A stretch of DNA of 64,000 bases from Bradyrhizobium japonicum USDA 6 (GCF_000284375.1 NC_017249.1:2024001-2088000), one strand, 5' to 3'. Positions 44,014 through 53,548 are shown, numbered from the stretch's first letter. Made by a program: numbers and translations. The notes: generated from the sequence alone by a model not told the origin.

Positions 44014-44933
44014 CACAGGTCCTCCCGCAAGCCCCGGACGAACGGGTGCCGGACCTTTCCCTCGGCGGATTTCGCGCGATACTCGATCTCGGCCAGAAGC
44101 TTTGGTTCAACCCAGATGCCCTTGTGGCCGATGCGCTTGGCATAGGGCTGGGTCCTTCGGATGAGGGGTCTGAGCCGCTTCTGCAGATCGCCGGCCGAGA
44201 CCTTGTCGAAGCCGTGGTCGACCTTGCCGGCGTAGACCAGATCGTCGCCCTTGCGCCGGCCCACGTAGAGCCCGTCCCACTTCGTACCATCGAGTGCGAA
44301 ACCGGCAATGGTCAGCGTCTCCCGTTGCGCACAGGTCTTCTTGACCCAGTCGTTCGTGCGTCCCGTCGGATAGGCGCTGCCCCGAACCTTTGAGACGACG
44401 CCCTCGAGGCCGAGCTTGCAGGCGTGTGCGAACATCTCGCGGCCGTCTATCTCGAAACTTTCGCTGAACTGGATGTCGGCGCCGCTTAGGATCTTCTTAA
44501 GTTCGGCCTTGCGCTGAAACAGCGGCAGCTTCCGGATATCGCAGCCGTTCAGATAGAGCAGATCGAACGCTACAAGCACGATGCTCGCCGACTTGCCCTT
44601 GAGCTCGTTCTGCAGGACCGAGAAGTCGGTGGTCCCATCGGCGGCCGGTACCACGATCTCGCCGTCGACCACGGCCGAGTTCGCCCTGATCCGCCAGGCG
44701 TCATGGGCGACCTTCTTGAAGCGATGCGTCCAATCATGGCCGCGCCGGGTGAAGATCTTCGCAACCTCGTTGGCCAGATGGACCTGGACACGGTAGCCGT
44801 CGAACTTGATTTCGTGAATCCAGCGCTCTCCGGACGGCACCTTCTCGATCGAGGTGGCCAAGGCGGGTTCGATGAAGCCGGGGAAGGGCGCCTTGACGCC
44901 GATGGCCGCCGGTTTTCCACGCTGAAACGCCAC
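44013..44933 (-). CDS. ligD: LigD-type ATP-dependent DNA ligase, ligase domain only (copy 2)
   Basis: A 306-residue ligase. The nucleotidyl Lys is in IHEIKFDGYRVQV near residue 36, VVDGEIVVPAADG near 86, LLYLNGCDI near 122 and LEGVVSKVRGSAYPTG near 175 follow, with WVKKTCAQRETLTIAGF leading to an OB-fold. It is a second, diverged copy without polymerase or nuclease domains. The GTG at 44933 is preceded by TGGAG at 7 bp and is the only start that avoids a low-complexity leader. A promoter for it would overlap the EcfG-type site upstream of the next gene. Confidence 0.86.
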   Translation of the reverse strand: MAFQRGKPAAIGVKAPFPGFIEPALATSIEKVPSGERWIHEIKFDGYRVQVHLANEVAKIFTRRGHDWTHRFKKVAHDAWRIRANSAVVDGEIVVPAADGTTDFSVLQNELKGKSASIVLVAFDLLYLNGCDIRKLPLFQRKAELKKILSGADIQFSESFEIDGREMFAHACKLGLEGVVSKVRGSAYPTGRTNDWVKKTCAQRETLTIAGFALDGTKWDGLYVGRRKGDDLVYAGKVDHGFDKVSAGDLQKRLRPLIRRTQPYAKRIGHKGIWVEPKLLAEIEYRAKSAEGKVRHPFVRGLREDL

Positions 44934-44985
44934 TGAAGAACTCCACGCTACAGCCGACTCAAATTGGCACGGTTCGAATAGTTCC

Positions 44986-45010
44986 GGAACCTGCGAATCC
45001 TTGTCGCGTT
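44986..45010 (+). promoter_or_regulatory. EcfG-type general-stress promoter
   Basis: GGAAC-N16-CGTT is an exact match to the alphaproteobacterial general stress response consensus. The site ends 27 bp before the ATG of the DUF3606-like gene. About one such match per 64 kb is expected by chance, but the placement is ideal. Confidence 0.55.
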
Positions 45011-45037
45011 GCTTCGATGTCACAACAGGAGGCACCC

Positions 45038-45225
45038 ATGGCGGTGGCGAAGAAGCCGAAGACGGCGCGCGGTCGAAAACAGGACCGGGCGCGGGTAGCT
45101 GGCGGGCAGAGCTACGAAGTGCAGTACGAGGCGAAGAAGACCGGAAAGTCAGCACCAGCGGTGAAAAGGCCGTCAAAAAGGTCGGCAACGCGCGCAAGCG
45201 CGTGGAGAAACGGCTAGGTCGCTGA
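45038..45225 (+). pseudogene. DUF3606-like small protein, one-base frameshift
   Basis: The frame starts MAVAKKPKTARGRKQDRARV behind AGGAGG and contains GGQSYEVQYEAKKTGKSAPAV, then loses the family pattern after a four-A run at 45164-45167. In the neighbouring frame the expected KKVGNARKRVEKRLGR ending continues to a stop at 45225. One A restored would give a 62-residue protein of the DUF3606 type. The role of the family is unknown; expression in stress is suggested by the EcfG-type promoter. Confidence 0.72.
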
Positions 45226-45457
45226 GAGCGATACCCGTCGTTCCCTCGGTGCCGGCCTATTCCTGATGGCTATCTTCACCGCAGTCTGAAGGCAACCCAA
45301 CTTGTGCAGAATTCGGCTGTGGTGGGCGTCGTCCCAGAACGCAGCTTCGTTCCTCGCCGGGTGAACCTCTTCATCGCATCGAGTGTTTTGGTAGCGCGCC
45401 TATCTGTGACAAGGGTTTGGCGCTGGGGCAACCCAGAAGGTTTCGGACAGGATCTGA

Positions 45458-45688
45458 TCACGTCGCTGACGTGGTGACAACCGCGCACCCCTTTTCTAGC
45501 GCTGTTTTGTACACGACTTTAAGATTCGGATCGGCAAGAACAGCATCAGCCGCCTTGAAGGTTGGATCTTTGGTCCATTCAGAATTTTTTAATGCCTTTG
45601 GCAGGGCTTCCCTGTTGATCACATACGCCACGCGAGACGACCTTTGTCCCGAGGGCATTTGTTCAAAGAACCTGCGCAGCCTATTCAT
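45458..45688 (-). CDS. Small hypothetical protein
   Basis: A 76-residue basic protein starting MNRLRRFFEQMPSGQRSSRV and containing KNSEWTKDPTFKAADAVLADPNLKVVY. No membrane segment or known motif is seen. The codon pattern is consistent with a real gene, but there is no homology evidence available here. The flanking spacers (45226-45457 and 45689-45974) show nothing I can name. Confidence 0.55.
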   Translation of the reverse strand: MNRLRRFFEQMPSGQRSSRVAYVINREALPKALKNSEWTKDPTFKAADAVLADPNLKVVYKTALEKGCAVVTTSAT

Positions 45689-45974
45689 TTAGAAGTCCGA
45701 TCCAGTTCAACTAAATACGCAAGAAAGAGATTGTCAGAGAACTTCATCGGCAGCCTCACGTAGGCCGCTATTTCGATCTCGTTTGCTGTCCTCGCCTCCA
45801 CACCCAGCCCCCTCTGGCTTTCACATCCAGCATTCTAGCGACCACTTTCGATCATGTCCGTCATCGATATGGCCGACCAAATGAAATCGCTCAGAACAAA
45901 AAACACGGCTTCGGTGCGGCTGCACCAGTGCCGAGGACGGGCCGCTGCGCCGTCACTAGCCTACTTCTCTCTCG

Positions 45975-46181
45975 TCAGCGCGGCGGCCGAAGCTCGCCGG
46001 CGAGCCAACCCACCGCATCGCTCTTCATAGGATCTATCGCGACGGCGATCTTCTCGGTCCGTCCGCAGGTGGAGCACTCGAACGTATGCTCCTCGAACTC
46101 GCGCTCGCCGGGAGAGATCCGCGCCAAGGCCATCCGGTGTTTGCACACAGGACACATCGGACGATCGTACGGCGGACTCAT
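45975..46181 (-). CDS. Small zinc-ribbon protein
   Basis: A 68-residue protein with two CxxC pairs, PMCPVCKHRM and FECSTCGRTEKI, the layout of a four-Cys zinc ribbon. The middle reads ALARISPGEREFEEH. The start at 46181 (MSPPYDRP) is used; 46157 is an alternative and 46220 is an upstream in-frame ATG. A decayed relative lies at 48469-48670. No function is known; proteins of this kind are numerous in Bradyrhizobium. Confidence 0.75.
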   Translation of the reverse strand: MSPPYDRPMCPVCKHRMALARISPGEREFEEHTFECSTCGRTEKIAVAIDPMKSDAVGWLAGELRPPR

Positions 46182-46396
46182 ACACCTAGCCCCAGCCATG
46201 GAGATCCACAGTCTACCCATGATCGGCGGGCGGTTTCAATCGCGATCGGAACACAGGTGTCCCGGTTGAATTGGTCTGGCGGGCCGCGCGAAAATGCCGG
46301 CCTGCGCGGCCTCGCCTCCTAGCCCCATAGTCCCCAAAGGCGGGCCGCGTTCAGGAGCGTTAGGTGATGCCTGCGGGTCGGGGCGGATAGAAACGC

Positions 46397-47272
46397 ATGC
46401 GGCGGCTGTGGCAAATCCTGAAGGCTGCTTTCTCGGGCTACCTGGCCAACGATGCCTTGAGCCGCGGCGCGGCCATCGCGTTCTATGCCGCAACGTCGCT
46501 GGCGCCGGTGCTTCTGATCGTGGTGGCGATCGCGGGTCTGGTCTTTGGACAGGACGCCGCCCGCGGGGCCATCAGCGAGGAGCTCGGCCAGCTGCTGGGT
46601 CCGGCCGGCGGCGACTTCATCAAAACCATCCTGGAACGATCTAGCGATCCCGCCTCCGGGACCATCGCGACGGTTCTTGGCGTCGTCACCGTGGTGATCA
46701 CCGCCTCCGGCGTGTTCGGCGAGATGCACACGGCGCTGAATGCGACCTTCAGGGCCAAACCGATCGACGAGCCGATCTCCGCCCTGATCCGGACCCGCGC
46801 CGCCAGTCTGGGCCTCGTCGCGGCGCTCGGGTTCATGCTGGTGGTGTCGCTGGCCGCCAGCGCTGCCCTCTCGGCGCTAGGTCATGTCTTCCAGGGACTA
46901 TTCGCCGGAAAGATCCTCCTGGCCGTCCTCAACACCGTCGTCTCGCTCGCCATCTTCACGCTGCTGTTCACCGCGATCTACAAGGTGCTTCCGGACACGG
47001 CGATACCCTGGCGCGAGCTGGTTCTGGGCGCGTTCGTCACGGCCGTGCTGTTCGCAGTCGGAAAATCGCTGATCGGGGTCTATCTCGGGCGCGCGGCGCC
47101 GAGTTCACCCTATGGGGCGGCCGGCGCGCTGATCGTCCTCATGTTCTGGACGTACTATTCGGCCCAGATTTTTCTCTTCGGCGCCGAGCTTACCAAGGCC
47201 ATCGCTGACGAGCGTGCGCCCGCCGATCGCGCCGCGTGCGAAACGAACCGAATGGCGGATGAGCACGTCTGA
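46397..47272 (+). CDS. YihY/BrkB-family inner-membrane protein
   Basis: A 291-residue protein with about six transmembrane helices. Features of the YihY family are the early DALSRGAAIAFYAATSLAPVLL, the middle SGVFGEMHTALNATFR, the PWRELVLGAFVTAVLF and the final SSPYGAAGALIVLMFWTYYSAQIFLFGAEL. Despite an old ribonuclease BN label, these are membrane proteins of unknown transport or regulatory role. Single gene. Confidence 0.9.
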   Translation: MRRLWQILKAAFSGYLANDALSRGAAIAFYAATSLAPVLLIVVAIAGLVFGQDAARGAISEELGQLLGPAGGDFIKTILERSSDPASGTIATVLGVVTVVITASGVFGEMHTALNATFRAKPIDEPISALIRTRAASLGLVAALGFMLVVSLAASAALSALGHVFQGLFAGKILLAVLNTVVSLAIFTLLFTAIYKVLPDTAIPWRELVLGAFVTAVLFAVGKSLIGVYLGRAAPSSPYGAAGALIVLMFWTYYSAQIFLFGAELTKAIADERAPADRAACETNRMADEHV

Positions 47273-47371
47273 ACATCGGATGTTTTGGAAGCCGCCAAAT
47301 TGCCGCTTCTGTAACAAACTCGCGCGTTGCGCATTGGTCTGTGGGACGGAGCATTGAATCAAGATGAGGCC

Positions 47372-47641
47372 ATGCCTAGAAACAAGGAGTTCCTGCTGGA
47401 GCAGATCGCCCGCGCGAAGCGCTTCGCGCTGGCCATGAACACCGACGCCGACCGGGAGCGCTTCGAGAAGATGGCGGCCGAACTGCAAAGCGAAGGGGCG
47501 GAGGGTCAATCGTCTGTCGCCCCGAACGCCTCGGAAGACGCGGCCCAAACGAATGGAACTGCCGAAGTTCAGTCTGCAAACTCGGATGATACCGATCCAA
47601 CGGCGAACGCGGATGGCGATCAGGGGCGGGCGACAGACTAG
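47372..47641 (+). CDS. Small acidic protein, low-complexity tail
   Basis: An 89-residue protein. The first 40 residues, MPRNKEFLLEQIARAKRFALAMNTD, are a helical conserved-looking segment, and the rest is Asp/Ala/Ser/Thr-rich and likely disordered. An upstream in-frame start at 47327 would add 15 residues. No family is recognised. It could be a stress-related small protein by neighbourhood. Confidence 0.6.
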   Translation: MPRNKEFLLEQIARAKRFALAMNTDADRERFEKMAAELQSEGAEGQSSVAPNASEDAAQTNGTAEVQSANSDDTDPTANADGDQGRATD

Positions 47642-47706
47642 CTCGTTGGGCCGTGCAGTCGCCCTTGCTGAAGCTTATCGGGACGCTGGACGACGACCAG
47701 GGTAGA

Positions 47707-47887
47707 TCAGGCTGACCACTTATCTTCTTCGCGCCGAGCTTCGTCGTCGTTAAGGCGCTCGGCCACGTCGGCAGCGAGATCTGCATCCTCCGTGCTCGCG
47801 ATCGGCTTGCCATCCTGCTTTTTATTTTTGGCCTTCCGCAGTCACCGGGAAATCAGCGGGTTTCAGCGGTTTCTTGGAAGTGGACAT
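47707..47887 (-). pseudogene. Small conserved protein broken by A-run changes
   Basis: The first frame gives MSTSKKPLKPADFPVTAEGQK and then TAA. In another frame the sequence goes on as KKQDGKPIASTEDADLAADV and ends AERLNDDEARREEDKWSA, a C-terminus typical of a common rhizobial small-protein family. The break lies between two five-base T-runs (plus strand 47819-47823 and 47825-47829). Restoring one base to each run would join the halves. Function unknown. Confidence 0.7.
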
Positions 47888-48085
47888 CGCGTCTTCCTCC
47901 TGTGCCCAGCACGATAGCATACACCAAGGTCATCGGGGCGGGGTGCCGGCGAAATTGAAGCCGGCGCCTCTTATCGGAAACGCAACTTAGAAGGCTCCCA
48001 AACCTAGATTCCGGAACTTTCCCGTAGGTTCACTTTTGTACATACTGTGACAGCACCCAGGGGCTCCAACCAACGAGAGTTAAGC

Positions 48086-48472
48086 GTGAGCGAGGCGCCA
48101 CTGATCCTCGTCGTCGAGGACGATTATCCATTGCAAGGCGTGGTCGAGGATTTCCTGCGCGAGGGCGGTTTCGAAACCCACGCCTTGTCGTCCGGCGAGG
48201 AGGCGCTCACGCTATTCCGGGGCAGGGTTGCGGAATATAGGGCCCTTGTCACCGACGTGAGCCTGAAGGGCACAATAAATGGGTGGGAAGTCGCGAAGCA
48301 GATCAGGGAAAGCGCCGCTGACTTTCCGGTGGTCTACATGACCGGAGCGGCCGCCGACCAGTGGACCTCTCACGGCGTTCCCAACAGCATCCTCCTACAA
48401 AAACCCTTCGCGCCGGCGCAACTGGTGACCGCGGTTTCCCAGCTGCTGAACGCGGTGCGGCCGCCCACTTAG
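48086..48472 (+). CDS. Single-domain response regulator
   Basis: A 128-residue receiver protein from a GTG start. LILVVEDDYPLQG gives the acidic pair, ALVTDVSLKG the phospho-acceptor Asp near residue 55, and LLQKPFAPAQL the conserved Lys. A longer start at 48047 adds 13 residues. No output domain. It may pair with the hybrid kinase at 49558, which is the nearest kinase. Confidence 0.85.
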   Translation: MSEAPLILVVEDDYPLQGVVEDFLREGGFETHALSSGEEALTLFRGRVAEYRALVTDVSLKGTINGWEVAKQIRESAADFPVVYMTGAAADQWTSHGVPNSILLQKPFAPAQLVTAVSQLLNAVRPPT

Positions 48473-48670
48473 GCAACTCGGATCGTGCAGCCTGGCGGCT
48501 TGAGCTTGCCGTCGAGCCAGCCGACGGCGTCGGGTTATATGCGGTCGATGCTCACTGAGATCTTTTCGGTCCGCCAGCAGCTCGAGCATTCGAACGTTCG
48601 TTCTTCGAAGCCGCTCGCCCGGAGAGATGCGCGCCAGCGCCATGGTCCTGTCCGCATTTACACGGGTGGC
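48469..48670 (-). pseudogene. Decayed copy of the small zinc-ribbon gene
   Basis: The first part reads MALARISPGER, identical in pattern to the gene at 45975-46181. After a one-base slip the other frame gives FEERTFECSSCWRTEKISV, keeping the second CxxC, then meets an in-frame TAA and resumes as PDAVGWLDGKLKPP. Both a frameshift and a nonsense codon are present, so this is a genuine relic rather than a single read error. Confidence 0.65.
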
Positions 48671-48942
48671 GCTTGGTGGTGTCCTAAATTCAATCTGCGG
48701 TCCATAATAAAGGATGGAACAGACGAATCACAGAACCTGCAATTTGCGGGGCGGTCTATAGCCGCACCGAGCACATGGCGAAGTCGCGTGAGATCGCAAG
48801 CTTCGAGTGCGCGGTGGCCAGACCATGGAAAGCTGGTATACGACCTGGATCCCGTCGTACCGCTTTGTCGCCGGTCCCGTCAGCATGTCCGACCAAACCG
48901 ACTAGGAACGCTTTTGCTCATCGCACGTTCACCGCGGTTATG

Positions 48943-49176
48943 ATGCGGTATTTTTTCGACATCCGCGACGGCGATTAATTCGTACCCGATGATGAAGGGA
49001 TCGAGCTTCCACATGTCGAGGCCGCCCAAATAGAGGCTGCGCGGTCGCTGGCAAATCTTGTCGGCGATAAGGCCGACAGCCAACCCTTTTCCCTGATGGC
49101 TGTACAGGTCCGGGATAGCGACGGTCCGGTAGTCGAAGCCAAGTTCGTTTGGGAATTACTCCATCGAAGGCATTAA
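48943..49176 (+). pseudogene. DUF6894-like small protein with an in-frame stop
   Basis: The frame opens MRYFFDIRDGD, then hits TAA at 48976-48978, then continues FVPDDEGIELPHVEAAQIEA in the same frame and ends LLHRRH at 49176. The family normally has a Glu-type codon at the stop position, so a single base change explains it. The intact product would be 77 residues. Function unknown. Restart downstream of the stop would give no proper N-terminus. Confidence 0.7.
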
Positions 49177-49557
49177 CGCCGCCTCTGTTGCCGCCATGCT
49201 CCTCGGCTAAGGCAGGGGCGTGGACAGGTAGCCAGTATCCCTTTTGAAGGATTGGATTTAAGGGCGCAGCGCCACCACTCCAACGGGCCAGGCGATGCGC
49301 CGGTTGCCGACCCGCGCAGTTTTGTTCCCGGTTTTTTGCGGTCCAGACGCAATTTCGCCGCCAGCGGCGCCGTTTGGAAGGGGAACTCGGCGCTGGCGCC
49401 CTGCGTTGGCCAAGGGTAATTCCTACAGCCGTCGGGGGCCGTCAAATAATCGTCGAGCAACTGACGCCGGCCTGACTGGGTCGAGTTCGTCTGGAGCGTC
49501 GGCTCGGTCGGAGGCTTGCCGTCCGGGATGGTGCATCCGCAGATGTCAGGAGCATCG
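49177..49557. other. Spacer upstream of the hybrid kinase
   Basis: No supported gene in these 381 bases. The right part contains the EcfG-type promoter at 49382-49407 and the kinase ribosome site AGGAG at 49548. Confidence 0.45.
49382..49407 (+). promoter_or_regulatory. EcfG-type promoter upstream of the hybrid kinase
   Basis: GGAAC-N17-CGTT matches the general-stress sigma factor consensus. It is 150 bp before the kinase ATG, leaving a long leader. A chance match is possible. Confidence 0.45.
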
Positions 49558-51767
49558 ATGAGTGCAGTTGACGACCTTGCGAACGCGCCCGGTGAAATCA
49601 CCGCCGCCCAGTGGCGTCAGATCGTCAACGGCGCGACCGACACGGCCATCATCAGCACGGACGAAGGCGGCATAGTCACCAGCTGGAACAGTGGGGCATG
49701 CCGCATTCTGGGTTGGAGCGAACCCGAGATGCTCGGCAGGTCCCTGAGCCGCATCTTCGCCGATGGCGACGGGCAGGCGCGGTTGAGCCGGGAAATGGAA
49801 GATGCGATGGTCCATGGCAGGGGCGGCGGCGAGGAAGGCTGGCGCGTCCGCAAGGACGGAAGCCGCTTCTGGGCGGTTGGCGAACTGAGCCCCATCCGTG
49901 AGTGCGGAAAGGTCATCGGTTTCGTCAAGATCCTGCGCGACCGCACGGTTCAGCGGGAGGCCGAGGAACGATCCGCGAGGAGCGGCATGCGCTCGAAGTG
50001 CTCAATCGCGCCGGATCCTCGCTTGCCCTCGAGACCGATCTCCAGCGCTTGGTGCAAATCGTCACGGACGCGGGCGTCGAACTGAGCGGTGCCGAGTTTG
50101 GCGCGTTTTTCTATAATCTCACTAACGATGCCGGCGAGAGCTACATGCTCTACACGCTTTCGGGAGCTCCGCTGGAGGCGTTCTCGAAATTCCCGATGCC
50201 GCGAAACACCGAAGTGTTTGCGCCGACGTTCAACGGCGAGGGCATCGTGCGCTCCGACGACATCACCAGGGATCCCCGCTACGGCAAGAATCCGCCGCTT
50301 AAAGGTATGCCCGAAGGCCATCTGCCCGTGCGCAGCTATCTCGCCGTCCCCGTGCTTTCGCGGACGGGCGGAGTGATCGGAGGACTGTTCTTCGGCCACG
50401 GCAAGCCCGGTGTCTTTTCGGAGCGCTCGGAACGGGGCCTCTCGGGGCTTGCGGCCGAAGCCGCGGTTGCAATCGACAATGTCCGTCTTTCGCAGGCGTC
50501 GCAGCGCGAGATCGCAGAACGCAAGCGTGCCCAGGAGGCGCTGGTCCAATTGAACGCCACCCTGGAAAAGCAAGTCCTCGAGCGCACCGAACAACTCAGG
50601 CGCAACGAGGAGGCGCTGCGGCAATCCCAAAAGATGGAAGCCGTGGGACAGCTGACCGGCGGGGTCGCCCACGACTTCAACAATCTCCTCCAGGTGATAA
50701 TGGGGAATCTCGACACGCTGCAGCGGAATATTCCCTCCGATTCCGCTCATCTGCAGCGCGCCGTACGGCATGCAACCAATGGCGCACAACGGGCCGCCTC
50801 ACTTACCCAGCGCCTTCTGGCGTTCTCGCGTCGGCAGCCGCTCGATCCCAAGCCGATAGACGTCAACGTTCTGGTCAACGGCCTTTCCGAAATGGTCCAT
50901 CGCACCCTCGGCGAGACCATCGCCGTAGAGACCGTGCTCGGTGCCGGTTTGTGGCGCGCGGAAGCCGACCCGAACGAGCTCGAGGCAGCCATCCTCAATC
51001 TCGCCGTCAACGCTCGGGATGCCATGCCAAACGGAGGAAAGCTGACGCTCGAGACCGGCAACGCCCATATCGACGAAGCCTATGTCGCGGCCCACAGCGA
51101 AGTGGTGGCGGGCCAATACGTCGTCATATCGGTCAGCGATACCGGCATCGGCATGGAGCGGCAGACCGTGGCGCAAGCCTTTGAGCCCTTCTTCACCACG
51201 AAACCCGTCGGCAAAGGCACGGGACTCGGGCTGAGCCAGGTTTATGGCTTCGTCAAGCAGTCGGGTGGTCACGTGAAAATCTATTCGGAGGTTGGCCAGG
51301 GCACCACCGTCAAAATTTACCTTCCTCGCTTGGCAAGTGAGGCATCGAACGACTCCGCACCTGAAGAGACGCTCAATCCGGAAGCCGCGCAGGAAGAGAC
51401 CATTATCGTGGTCGAGGACGACGACGACGTTAGAGCCTACTCGGTGGACAGCCTCCGCGAGCTCGGCTATCGCGTGCTGGAGGCCCATGACGGTCCGGCG
51501 GCTCTGCGGCTCCTCGACCGTCAACCCCGAGTAGATCTCATGTTTACCGACGTGGTCCTTCCGGGCGGCATGACCGGCGCGCAGGTCGCCGCTCAGGCCA
51601 AAGCAATCCGCCCCTCCTTGAAGGTCCCGTTCACAACTGGATATGCCCGCAACTCGATCATCCATCACGGCCGCCTCGACAAAGGTGTGCAGTTGATCGT
51701 CAAACCTTTCAGCTTCAATGAGCTGGCCGCCAAGGTCCGCGACGTGCTGGATCAGGTCGAAAAGTAG
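49558..51767 (+). pseudogene. Hybrid sensor histidine kinase (PAS-GAF-HisKA-HATPase-REC), one-base frameshift
   Basis: The start is ATG 49558 behind AGGAG. A PAS domain runs in the first frame to about residue 137 (IISTDEGGIVTSWNSGA, GFVKILRDRT). At about 49968-49975 the frame shifts; the second frame continues with REERHALEVLNRAGS, a GAF domain, the phospho-acceptor His in GGVAHDFNNLL, the ATP-binding GTGLGLSQVYGFVKQSGG and a C-terminal receiver with FTDVVLPGG. The joined product would be about 736 residues. As written, the second part would need its own start (49902 in that frame). It is likely one gene broken by a missing base. Confidence 0.82.
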
Positions 51768-52054
51768 AGCGGTTTCGTCCCATAAGGGCGTGATTGCGCC
51801 CGGCCTAGGCCGCTCCCCGGCAGCCGGGATCCCGTTGGAACATTCTGCCGGCAAAGCCTTTGACTCGCTGGACCACCGCCCGCCGTTTGAGTACGGCGCC
51901 TGTAGCGGATAGCCAAAGGCGTAAAGCCCGCTGTTCAAAGACATGCGCTCGCGCGGATAGCCAAAGGCGGTGGCCCCGTTCCGCGCGGTGAAAGAATCAG
52001 CTGAAGAAGCCGTCGAAAACCCGCGAAGAACTGGAGTCCGCCATCAGGCTGGAG

Positions 52055-52225
52055 ATGGAAGACATCAGCGACTGGCCGACGGACCTGGCTATCTCGGTCG
52101 TGCCGCACGAAGACTCCTGGAAAGTCGAGATCATGAGGGATGGACCGCAGCGCGACGCGGATCGTTGCGACATGATCGAAGCCATTGCCGATCGGCTGCG
52201 CGGACAGTTCGACTTGAAAGCTTGA
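52055..52225 (+). CDS. Small conserved protein
   Basis: A 56-residue product starting MEDISDWPTDLAISVVPHED and ending CDMIEAIADRLRGQFDLKA. The reading frame stays open upstream to about 51991 without a standard start codon, and that part (KKPSKTREELESAIRLE) looks coding, so the real start could be a non-standard codon or lost to a sequence change. No domain name. Confidence 0.55.
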   Translation: MEDISDWPTDLAISVVPHEDSWKVEIMRDGPQRDADRCDMIEAIADRLRGQFDLKA

Positions 52226-52358
52226 CTGCCGAATCGAGCCGTACCGCTCGGCAAATCGCGACTTTCGCACCAGCAGGCCTTGCGCTCCCTCGGGAAAATT
52301 CGGCAAGCTTGGGCGGGAAGGGGCCGGTTCGGCCCCGCGTAGTTGCGTGGGCTGGGCA

Positions 52359-52769
52359 GTGAATTTCCAGGTGACCATCCTCAAGGTGCTGGCGAGCTAC
52401 CCCGGCGGATTTGCGAGTCTGGCGGACGTCAAGCGCGACGTGGCCATTTTGGTAACCAGCGGACGGGAGTGGTCGGAACGCACCACGAAGCTGGCGGCGC
52501 GCTTGCCCGGTTTGGAAATCTTCGCGCAAGGTTTGGTCGAGCGGCGAGACGGCGGCTGGCGCATCACCGATGCGGGCCGAGCCGCCCTCGATCTGATGGA
52601 GAAGCCCGCCGCTCCCGAGGTGTCGCCGGCGCAGGTCGCCGCGCCCGAACCGTCGCCGGCGAACCCTCATCCGGCAAGCCTTGTCGTTGCCGGACCGGAT
52701 CGGCGCCGCATGGAGCGACGACGGCGTCGCCGACCGAACAGACAACGCCAGGCGGCGAAGGCTTCTTAG
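52359..52769 (+). CDS. Winged-helix-like protein with basic tail
   Basis: A 136-residue protein from GTG 52359 (MNFQVTILKVLASYPGGFAS). Residues 1-85 fit a winged-helix fold: VLASYPGGFASLADVKRDV, LAARLPGLEIFAQGLVER, then GGWRITDAGRAALDL. Residues 90-136 are Pro/Ala-rich, ending in an Arg run. A DNA-binding role is inferred. Confidence 0.7.
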   Translation: MNFQVTILKVLASYPGGFASLADVKRDVAILVTSGREWSERTTKLAARLPGLEIFAQGLVERRDGGWRITDAGRAALDLMEKPAAPEVSPAQVAAPEPSPANPHPASLVVAGPDRRRMERRRRRRPNRQRQAAKAS

Positions 52770-52792
52770 GCGGACCTTGGTCGTGAGGCGTT

Positions 52793-52972
52793 TTATTCTT
52801 TGGGCTGAAAGGTCGCTATCCGACGCGCCTCTTGCCCTAACTCGATGGCGTATCCGTCCACCAACCGCTCCGCGCAGCGTTTGGCCTCGTCATCGTTGTC
52901 GCAAAGAACTTCGATGCGATTTCGGACATGGCCGCCATCGCCAATGACGTAGGCGTAATAACCCCAGGCCAT
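52793..52972 (-). CDS. Small conserved protein
   Basis: A 59-residue product starting MAWGYYAYVIGDGGHVRNRI and ending EARRIATFQPKE. The pattern, a strand-turn-strand then a helix (DDEAKRCAERLVDGYAIEL), is common in a large rhizobial small-protein family of unknown function. The start region overlaps the C-terminal coding end of the gene at 52890. Confidence 0.7.
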   Translation of the reverse strand: MAWGYYAYVIGDGGHVRNRIEVLCDNDDEAKRCAERLVDGYAIELGQEARRIATFQPKE

Positions 52973-53144
52973 GACGGCACACCTGTTTTGGCAACATCAA
53001 GCCCGGCGACGACAACCATTCGCTGATGTGCGCGGCGGTCATGGCCTGTCTTGCCTTGCGCAATAGCATTTCTCGATGCTTGCCGGGGGTCATCGTCCTG
53101 GCCTGCTCCTCGAGACGCTGCGCTTCGCTCGCCATGCCGTTCAT
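52890..53144 (-). CDS. Small helical protein, possible stop-codon loss
   Basis: An 84-residue product. Residues 1-55 look like a well-formed family member (ASEAQRLEEQARTMTPGKHR, AMTAAHISEWLSSPGL). The last ~28 residues run over the start of the next minus-strand gene and look non-native, as if an earlier stop near 52980 had been lost. Function unknown. Confidence 0.6.
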   Translation of the reverse strand: MNGMASEAQRLEEQARTMTPGKHREMLLRKARQAMTAAHISEWLSSPGLMLPKQVCRHGLGLLRLRHWRWRPCPKSHRSSLRQR

Positions 53145-53548
53145 CGAAGGTTGTGCACGGTCCGGCGGCGCGTCTTGAGCCGCGTCTTGGCTTCGGACGC
53201 CGGTGCTTCACCAGTGGCACTAGCGATGGCAGACGCTCGAAGTCTGATTGGATCTCGCACGCCGTCCGCTGCCTGCTTCAGGATGTGCTGAGCCATCCCA
53301 GATTTGAGGGCTTCAGATTTGAATCCATCCGGCAGAGCGGCCCAAGCTTAATCAAGGATCGCCCGGAGGATGGTCGGGAGCAAACGCGCTCTCAGTCGTC
53401 GGACATTGCCCAGGGAGCACCCGATGATGGCTCGATCATGCATAGTCGGGTGCCTGACATTAAATTCACGCCGGCCCAGTTTGCGCTGGGTTTTCCTAAC
53501 CTTTTTCATGAACACTTGAACCCGCGCTGCGAGGCGAAGACACGATAG
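53145..53548. other. Spacer without a supported gene
   Basis: Both strands hold open frames, but none shows a conserved-looking protein pattern. I see no repeat, RNA gene or terminator in these 404 bases. Confidence 0.4.
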
